Origin: an uncultured Ilumatobacter sp.
Lineage (GTDB): Bacteria > Actinomycetota > Acidimicrobiia > Acidimicrobiales > Ilumatobacteraceae
Assembly (NCBI GenBank): GCA_938049325.1
Contig: CALICC010000159.1
Coordinates: 1-18,863 of the forward strand
Reading direction: 5' to 3'
Length of the DNA stretch: 18,863 bases
A program made the position numbers and the translations under genes. How positions within the stretch are numbered: the first letter of the stretch is position 1; the number at the start of each line of letters is the position of its first letter. Of the stretch, positions 14,715 through 18,863 are shown piece by piece. The notes under the pieces are model-generated. The model did no database searches and was not told where the DNA came from. It saw only the letters and a list, made by a program, of their open reading frames with translations.

Positions 14715-16303
14715 AGGTCCCCGCGACGCTGGCGATGTTCGTGCGCCTGCGATGGCTCCTGCTGCGTGGTGCACTGCGCCACGGTGGAGCACAACGCCTG
14801 GCGGTCATCATCGGCACGGTTGCCTCGGTCGGAATCGGCGCGTCGGCCGGAATCATCGTTGCCGGGTACGGACGCACGGCACTCGACCCCGACCCGGTCT
14901 TGGTCGTGGCACCGGTTGGCATGGTCGTGGCCATGGTCGCGCTCGGCATCATCGCCGGCGTCACGCAACCGATCGATCCAAGGATCGTTGCTGCCGAACC
15001 GATCACCGACCGCAACCTGGCGCTCGGACTGCTCACCTCGTCAGCCGCGGGCCCGCCCGGACTCGCCGCCGGCTTCGTCGGCGTCGGACTCTTCGTCGGC
15101 GCAGTTCGCAGCGTCGAGACCGTGCTGCCCGTCGCGCTTGCCACCGTGTCGTTTCTGCTCACGCTGCTGCTCGTCTCACGCTCCACGGTCAACGCCCTCG
15201 GCCTCTTCAGCAACCGGTACCCCCGCGCTGGCCAGGTGATGATCGGGCTCGTGAGCCTCGCGTTCTACGCCACGTTCCAGTTCATCCCGGCCGCGTTCGG
15301 GGATCTCGACGACGCAGGACGCAGCGACGTGGCCGACATCGCTCAGTTCACCCCGCCCGGCCAACTCGGCAAGGCGCTCGCCACAGCCGACGACTCCCTC
15401 GCCACATCGTTGAGCCACGTCGCCATCGGGTCGATCTGGCTCCCGTTGCTCGCATGGATGTTCATGTGGTCGACGCGCAAGATCCTCGTCACCGGACCGT
15501 CGATCCCTCGGGGGTCTGGTCAGCAGCGGTCCGGACAGGTCACCCGGCTCGCGAGATGGATGTGTGGAACTGGACAGGTCGGCGCCATCGCGTGGCGCAG
15601 CGTCCGAACTCGGCTGCGCCACCCTCGCACCGCTCTCGAGACATTCATCGGCGCCGGAATCGGGATGGCGATCGTGCTCGTGCCCGCATTGACGCGCGAC
15701 GCCGTTGGCGCGTCGGCCGTGCTCGTCGGCGGCGCAGTCCAGCTGTCGGTGCTGTTCATGGCCGGCAACAGCATCGGGTCCGATGGACCCTCGCTCGGAG
15801 CCGAGGTGCTCTGCGGCCTCGAGCCGGAAGTCGTGGTCAAGGCAAAGGCTCGATCCGTGCTCGTCGTTGCGTCACCCCTCGTCGTGATCGGGCCACTGAT
15901 CGCCGCAGGGGTCAGCGGCGAGTGGCAGTTTCTCCCTGCGGGCATTCTCGTCGGCGTCGGTGGCCTCCTGGCCGGAGCCGCTGGTGCGATCGTGCAGTCA
16001 ACGTTCGTCCCGGTCGCGGTACCCGAGTCCGACAATCCGCTCGCGACGGGCGACTCGGGTCAAGGCCTCATGGCCGCGCTCGTCTTACTCGTGGTCGTCG
16101 TCGCGCTGTCGATCGCGACGCTACCGATCGCGCTCGCACTGCTCTGGGCGCTCGATCGCAATTCGGTCGGGTTCGTTTCGTTGCTTGCCATCGCCACGGT
16201 CGGAGCCGGGTGGCTGCTCCTGCGCGGCGGCATCGGCATCGCGGCGCGTCGCTGGCGGACACACGAACCCGAGATCTACAGCGCCATCATCCCGGCACGC
16301 TGA
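14711..16303 (+). CDS. ABC-2-type transporter membrane subunit
   Basis: A 530-residue, very hydrophobic integral membrane protein. Segments that look membrane-spanning lie around residues 31-55, 64-86, 114-135, 140-160, 177-200 and 240-258 in the first half, and around 315-335, 340-358, 385-408, 418-440, 462-487 and 493-515 in the second, about twelve in total. This fits a duplicated six-helix plan. A cytoplasmic loop rich in Ser/Gly/Arg (about 270-290) joins the halves, and GQVGAIAWRSVRTRLRHPRTAL is a typical polar lead into the second half. It is presumably the partner of the ATPase upstream, with which it overlaps by four bases (GTGA). The substrate is unknown. The last 17 bases overlap the end of the convergent MOSC gene. 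Confidence 0.85.
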   Translation: MKVPATLAMFVRLRWLLLRGALRHGGAQRLAVIIGTVASVGIGASAGIIVAGYGRTALDPDPVLVVAPVGMVVAMVALGIIAGVTQPIDPRIVAAEPITDRNLALGLLTSSAAGPPGLAAGFVGVGLFVGAVRSVETVLPVALATVSFLLTLLLVSRSTVNALGLFSNRYPRAGQVMIGLVSLAFYATFQFIPAAFGDLDDAGRSDVADIAQFTPPGQLGKALATADDSLATSLSHVAIGSIWLPLLAWMFMWSTRKILVTGPSIPRGSGQQRSGQVTRLARWMCGTGQVGAIAWRSVRTRLRHPRTALETFIGAGIGMAIVLVPALTRDAVGASAVLVGGAVQLSVLFMAGNSIGSDGPSLGAEVLCGLEPEVVVKAKARSVLVVASPLVVIGPLIAAGVSGEWQFLPAGILVGVGGLLAGAAGAIVQSTFVPVAVPESDNPLATGDSGQGLMAALVLLVVVVALSIATLPIALALLWALDRNSVGFVSLLAIATVGAGWLLLRGGIGIAARRWRTHEPEIYSAIIPAR

Positions 16304-17024
16304 CCAGTTCGACCGAGTCGCCGATCGCCACAGGCCCCGGTTGCGCCACCAGTGCGCCGATCGCGAGGAACGTGTCACGTTCCGCGTTGATCGTCTTGAG
16401 GAGTTCGACGTCGCGGGCGAGTCCGGGCTGCGGACGCGTCACCATCACACAGCGATCGATCTGCTTGAAGACGGCGAGCTCGGTTCCTTCGACGCCACCG
16501 ATCCGGACGTGGCTGCCGACGAAGTCGTCCTCACCCTCGCCCTCGACGATGATGTTGGTTCGGAAGCGGCGCTGGTCCCACTCACCCATCGTCGTGGTCG
16601 AGACGAGTGAAACCCGACTCCACTTCGAGTCGTGGAACGCTCCGCCCGGACCTTGCCAACTCACCCACTCGGCGTCGCGTTCGAAGTCGAGCGGCACCTC
16701 GTATGTGCCGCCCTCGTCGAGATTGTGATCTCCAGCCGCCCGGATCTCGGTCTCGCGACCGAGCCACGACGAGATCGCCGCGTGATCTCTCTCGCCGACC
16801 TCCGAACCGTCCGGCAATGTGATCGCGAGGTCGCCCGCCACGATGCGCGCCGACGCAAACAGCAGCTCCGGAGTCCGCCGAGCGGTGAGCGTGTTGCCCG
16901 TCTCGACGTCGAACAGCGACCAGCCGCGATCGCCGACGACACCCAGGTCGGTCAGATCCGCTGCCAACAGCGATTCGCCTCCCACCGATTTCACCGGAAA
17001 CCGCCAGATCTCTTTCACGCGCAT
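16287..17024 (-). CDS. MOSC-domain protein
   Basis: A 245-residue soluble protein of the MOSC family (domain shared with molybdenum cofactor sulfurases). Seen: an N-terminal beta-barrel part (VKEIWRFPVKSVGGE, the usual MOSC_N opening, then GDRGWSLFD), and the MOSC core with RFRTNI (153-158) and Cys192 in DRCVMVTRPQPG, the conserved cysteine region. Family members carry sulfur or bind molybdenum cofactor, as in mARC and YcbX/YiiM; the exact role here is unknown. The ATG at 17024 is where the family N-terminus begins, and the hexamer TACGTT lies six bases before it; GGAG sits 11 bases further out. Longer in-frame sequence from 17375 reads through G-rich repeats and is rejected. The gene is divergent from mftA and ends inside the permease stop region. 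Confidence 0.88.
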   Translation of the reverse strand: MRVKEIWRFPVKSVGGESLLAADLTDLGVVGDRGWSLFDVETGNTLTARRTPELLFASARIVAGDLAITLPDGSEVGERDHAAISSWLGRETEIRAAGDHNLDEGGTYEVPLDFERDAEWVSWQGPGGAFHDSKWSRVSLVSTTTMGEWDQRRFRTNIIVEGEGEDDFVGSHVRIGGVEGTELAVFKQIDRCVMVTRPQPGLARDVELLKTINAERDTFLAIGALVAQPGPVAIGDSVELVSVPG

Positions 17025-17030
17025 CACCGC

Positions 17031-17036
17031 AACGTA
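17031..17036 (-). promoter_or_regulatory. Candidate leaderless -10 element of the MOSC gene
   Basis: On the minus strand TACGTT is followed by exactly six bases and the ATG at 17024. It fits TANNNT and matches the spacing seen at four other starts. A GAGGAG lies directly upstream of the hexamer, so a leadered start at the neighbouring GTG (17027) is an alternative. Confidence 0.4.
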
Positions 17037-17040
17037 CTCC

Positions 17041-17134
17041 TCACCTCTCCCCCACCCCGCCGCGCCCCCAACCTCAGCCCCACTCCCACCACCAACCCCA
17101 ACGCCAACCGCCAACCGGCAACCCCAACCGGCAA
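17041..17134. repeat. C-rich tract with CCAACC repeats (G-quadruplex potential on the minus strand)
   Basis: About 94 bases are almost purely C-rich on the plus strand, with runs such as CCCCCACCCC and repeated CCAACC or GGCAACC units near the right end. The minus strand, which is the coding strand for the MOSC gene, has many runs of three or more G. It lies upstream of the MOSC gene and next to the palindrome. Confidence 0.65.
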
Positions 17135-17177
17135 CGCGTGAGCTTTTTGCGTCGTGGCGACGCAAAAGGCTCACGCG
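17135..17177. repeat. Near-perfect palindrome, 20-bp arms around a 3-base loop
   Basis: The left arm (17135-17154, starting CGCGTGAGCTTTTTG) and the right arm (17158-17177, ending GGCTCACGCG) are reverse complements at 19 of 20 positions. The one exception (T17144 against G17168) would be a G-U pair in RNA. The loop is TGG. It sits between two divergent genes, so it is not a terminator for either. It might be a protein-binding site, a cruciform, or a copy of a dispersed palindromic element. Confidence 0.85.
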
Positions 17178-17182
17178 AACGG

Positions 17183-17261
17183 CCGGGGATGGATGGCGAA
17201 GGGGGTGGCGGGGATGGGACGACCGGGGATGGATGGCGGAGGGGTGGCGGGGATGAGATCG
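17183..17261 (+). repeat. 40-bp G-rich tandem repeat, two copies
   Basis: Two consecutive units beginning CCGGGGATGGATGGCG occupy 17183-17222 and 17223-17261, with a period of 40 bases and few differences. A degraded third stretch (AATGGGTAGCGGGG) follows. The G-runs lie on the plus strand, in the transcription direction of mftA, which mirrors the C-rich tract on the other side of the palindrome. Confidence 0.7.
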
Positions 17262-17284
17262 CGAGAATGGGTAGCGGGGTGTGC

Positions 17285-17315
17285 TTGGGCCGCGGCGTGC
17301 CGCACCGGATACGCT
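17285..17315 (+). promoter_or_regulatory. Candidate leaderless promoter of mftA
   Basis: TTGGGC (17285-17290) is followed after 19 bases by TACGCT (17310-17315), and exactly six bases later by the ATG of mftA. No Shine-Dalgarno sequence is present. The -10 fits TANNNT. The -35 spacing is a little long. Confidence 0.45.
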
Positions 17316-17321
17316 GTGAGC

Positions 17322-17435
17322 ATGGACGAAACGACCGTCACCAACGAGACTGCGGCCGAGACGACCGACGAGCACGTCGAAGAAGAGCTGCTCGTCGAGG
17401 AGATCTCGATCGACGGGATGTGCGGCGTCTACTGA
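17322..17435 (+). CDS. mftA: Mycofactocin precursor peptide
   Basis: A 37-residue peptide ending in IDGMCGVY, the signature tail of mycofactocin precursors. The rest is acidic (DEHVEEELLVEE), as in the family leader that MftB binds. Known chemistry: MftC decarboxylates the C-terminal Tyr37 and crosslinks it to Val36, MftE then releases the Val-Tyr product, and MftD and MftF finish the redox cofactor. The ATG at 17322 is supported by the acidic leader starting MDETTVTNET and by the hexamer six bases before it; an in-frame extension from 17154 is Gly/Trp/Arg-rich repeat sequence and is rejected. Thirty-five bases separate it from mftB. In mycobacteria a TetR-type regulator gene is usually found next to mftA; here a MOSC gene takes that place. 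Confidence 0.96.
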   Translation: MDETTVTNETAAETTDEHVEEELLVEEISIDGMCGVY

Positions 17436-17470
17436 GCCGTCGCATCACTGACGTGGAGATCTGAACCGGC

Positions 17471-17731
17471 GTGCTCGACTCCTCGCTCGATGTACACCCC
17501 AAGGTCGCGCTGCGCCCTGAACCCTTCGGCGCACTGGCGTACCACTACGACACACGCAAGCTCGTCTTCTTGAAGCACCCCGACGTCGTACGCGTCGTCC
17601 AGTCGTTACGCGACCACGACACCGTTGCCGACACACTGACGGCGTGCGACATCGACCCAGCCCGTTGGCCGTCGTTCGACAAGGCGCTCACCTCACTCTA
17701 CGAATCGGAGATGCTCCATGACCGTCGTTGA
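17471..17731 (+). CDS. mftB: Mycofactocin biosynthesis chaperone (RiPP recognition element)
   Basis: An 86-residue PqqD-like peptide-binding protein that holds the MftA leader and presents it to MftC. Seen: HPKVALRPEPFGALAYHYDTRK (residues 9-30 region) and LVFLKHPDVV, the characteristic opening of MftB, followed by helices expected for the winged RRE fold (VVQSLRDHDTVADTL and FDKALTSLYESEML). Start is the GTG at 17471, because the family begins close to this point and the codon opens the frame; GGAG about 12 bases upstream is a weak ribosome site. Its last 14 bases overlap mftC. Confidence 0.94.
   Translation: MLDSSLDVHPKVALRPEPFGALAYHYDTRKLVFLKHPDVVRVVQSLRDHDTVADTLTACDIDPARWPSFDKALTSLYESEMLHDRR
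17706..17710 (+). promoter_or_regulatory. Ribosome site of mftC inside mftB
   Basis: CGGAG ends seven bases before the ATG at 17718, an ideal spacing. It selects this ATG over the out-of-frame ATG at 17711 and couples mftC to mftB. Confidence 0.7.
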
Positions 17732-18863
17732 TACCGGTCCGCTCGTCGGCCAGCTCAAGAACGGCCTCGACGCGCCGATCTGTCTCACCTGGGAGCTGAC
17801 GTACGCATGCAACCTCGAGTGCGTGCACTGCCTCTCCTCGTCGGGTCAGCGCGATCCGCGTGAACTGACCACCGATGAGGCCAAGGCCGTTCTCGACGAA
17901 CTCCATGCGCTGCAGGTGTTCTACATCAACATCGGCGGCGGCGAGCCGATGATCCGGCGCGACTTCTTCGAACTCCTGGAGTATTCGATCGACAAGGGCA
18001 TCGGCGTCAAGTTCTCGACCAATGGTGCGTTCATCGACGCGGCGAAGGCCAAGCGCCTCGCCGCAATGGACTACCTCGACATCCAGATCAGCCTTGACGG
18101 AACTGACGCTGTCACCAACGATGCAGTCCGTGGCGCTGGCTCGTACGACACCGCGGTCCAGGCCATGCGCCACCTCCGCGACGCCGACTTCGGAGAGTTC
18201 AAGATCTCGGTGGTCGTCACCCGCCACAACGTCGACCAGCTCGACGACTTCAAGGCATTGGCCGATGAGTTCGGTGCCCAGCTCCGCATCACACGCCTCC
18301 GTCCGTCTGGGCGTGGCGCCGACAGCTGGCATGACCTGCACCCGACGCAAGCTCAGCAGCGCCAGATTTTTGATTGGTTGGTCGCCAAAGGCGACAACGT
18401 GCTGACCGGCGACTCGTTCTTCCACCTCAACGCACTCGGCGCCGAAACAGGCGAGACGCTGCCGGGTCTCAACATGTGCGGCGCCGGCCGTGTCGTCTGC
18501 TTGATCGATCCACTCGGCGACGTCTACGCCTGCCCCTTCGTCATCCACGATGAGTTCAAGGCCGGGTCGGTCCGCGACGAGGGCGGCTTCTCCCACGTCT
18601 GGAAGCAGAGCGATCTGTTCACCGAGCTCCGCGAGCCGCAATCGGCCGGAGCCTGTGGTTCGTGCGGAAGCTACGACGCCTGCCAAGGCGGATGCATGGC
18701 CGCGAAGTTCTTCGTCGGCATTCCGCTCGATGGCCCCGACCCCGAGTGCGTCACCGGACACGGCGAGACGGCAATGCTCGCAGCAGCAGACGCGTCCGCG
18801 ATCGTTCCCAAGCCGATGATGGACCACTCGAAGCCCGAGCGAGTTCCGGTCGCGATCTCCCGG
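17718..18863 (+). CDS. mftC: Mycofactocin radical SAM maturase (runs off the right edge)
   Basis: The first 382 residues of the radical SAM enzyme that processes MftA by oxidative decarboxylation of the terminal Tyr and Val-Tyr crosslinking. Seen: the SAM-binding [4Fe-4S] motif CNLECVHC (Cys31, Cys35, Cys38), the GGGEP motif of the SAM site (about residue 75), and a C-terminal SPASM region with spaced cysteines in MCGAGRVVC, YACPF, CGSCGSYDACQGGC and PECV, for two further clusters. The Mtb enzyme is about 391 residues from memory, so only a few residues are missing here. It overlaps mftB by 14 bases. The downstream genes mftD, mftE and mftF, if present, lie outside the window. Confidence 0.95.
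   Translation, partial: MTVVDTGPLVGQLKNGLDAPICLTWELTYACNLECVHCLSSSGQRDPRELTTDEAKAVLDELHALQVFYINIGGGEPMIRRDFFELLEYSIDKGIGVKFSTNGAFIDAAKAKRLAAMDYLDIQISLDGTDAVTNDAVRGAGSYDTAVQAMRHLRDADFGEFKISVVVTRHNVDQLDDFKALADEFGAQLRITRLRPSGRGADSWHDLHPTQAQQRQIFDWLVAKGDNVLTGDSFFHLNALGAETGETLPGLNMCGAGRVVCLIDPLGDVYACPFVIHDEFKAGSVRDEGGFSHVWKQSDLFTELREPQSAGACGSCGSYDACQGGCMAAKFFVGIPLDGPDPECVTGHGETAMLAAADASAIVPKPMMDHSKPERVPVAISR

Noticed and set aside
14752..16728. Long open frame of 658 codons on the plus strand
   Set aside because: It overlaps the ABC permease and MOSC genes in another frame. The translation is dominated by Arg, His, Pro and Gly, the usual shadow of high-GC coding sequence, with no motifs.
17135..17177. 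Rho-independent terminator
   Set aside because: The strong hairpin lies between two genes transcribed away from it, and no T-run follows either arm.
17041..17261. CRISPR array
   Set aside because: Repeats are adjacent without unique spacers, only two long units exist, and no cas genes are present.
17154..17321. N-terminal extension of mftA from an ATG at 17154
   Set aside because: It begins inside the palindrome and translates the G-rich repeats. The family precursor is short and acidic, starting at 17322.
17688..18827. 379-codon open frame on the minus strand
   Set aside because: It is antisense to mftC, which is certain from CNLECVHC and the SPASM cysteines. It has no recognisable domain.

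Overview
The window is high-GC, tightly packed bacterial DNA, almost certainly from an actinobacterium. The reasons are a mycofactocin locus, an NDMA-type (nicotinoprotein-like) alcohol dehydrogenase pair, frequent GTG starts, 4-base GTGA gene overlaps and many genes that appear to be transcribed without a leader. An Acidimicrobiia/Ilumatobacter-like source is my guess; no rRNA is present to test it.

Layout. (1) 1-3211, all minus strand: two paralogous zinc alcohol dehydrogenases of the mycofactocin-linked family (the first cut by the left edge) flank a Tat-exported metallo-beta-lactamase-fold lipoprotein. The gap between the complete dehydrogenase and the lipoprotein gene is full of short direct and inverted repeats. 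(2) 3295-3825: one plus-strand protein I do not recognise. (3) 3837-9994, minus: a two-gene unit for exported proteins. The first gene encodes a large secreted protein made of a glucose/sorbosone-dehydrogenase propeller, a PKD domain and three Calx-beta repeats. The second encodes a two-half M16 zinc-protease lipoprotein. (4) 10086-13883: a compact assimilatory sulfur and siroheme module. A precorrin-2 dehydrogenase runs leftward, and APS reductase, CysI-type sulfite reductase and uroporphyrinogen-III methyltransferase overlap one another running rightward. The two tetrapyrrole enzymes make the siroheme that the sulfite reductase needs. (5) 13932-16303: an ABC ATPase and its membrane subunit, overlapping by 4 bases. 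(6) 16287-17024, minus: a MOSC-domain protein. (7) 17025-17321: a strange intergenic region with a near-perfect 20-bp-arm palindrome between C-rich and G-rich repeat tracts. (8) 17322 to the right edge: the start of a mycofactocin operon, mftA, mftB and mftC (mftC is cut by the edge).

How it fits together. Mycofactocin is a ribosomally made, peptide-derived redox cofactor that re-oxidises tightly bound NADH in certain dehydrogenases. The window holds both its precursor and first maturation genes (right end) and two dehydrogenases of the kind expected to use it (left end). The most notable new pattern is a shared start architecture. Five genes without a Shine-Dalgarno sequence (lipoprotein, complete dehydrogenase, precorrin-2 dehydrogenase, MOSC protein, mftA) each carry a TANNNT hexamer exactly six bases before the ATG. 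This predicts leaderless transcripts that begin at, or one base before, the start codon. No tRNA, rRNA, CRISPR array, transposase or phage gene was seen. No stretch longer than 300 bases lacks a gene; the longest gap is 297 bases (17025-17321).
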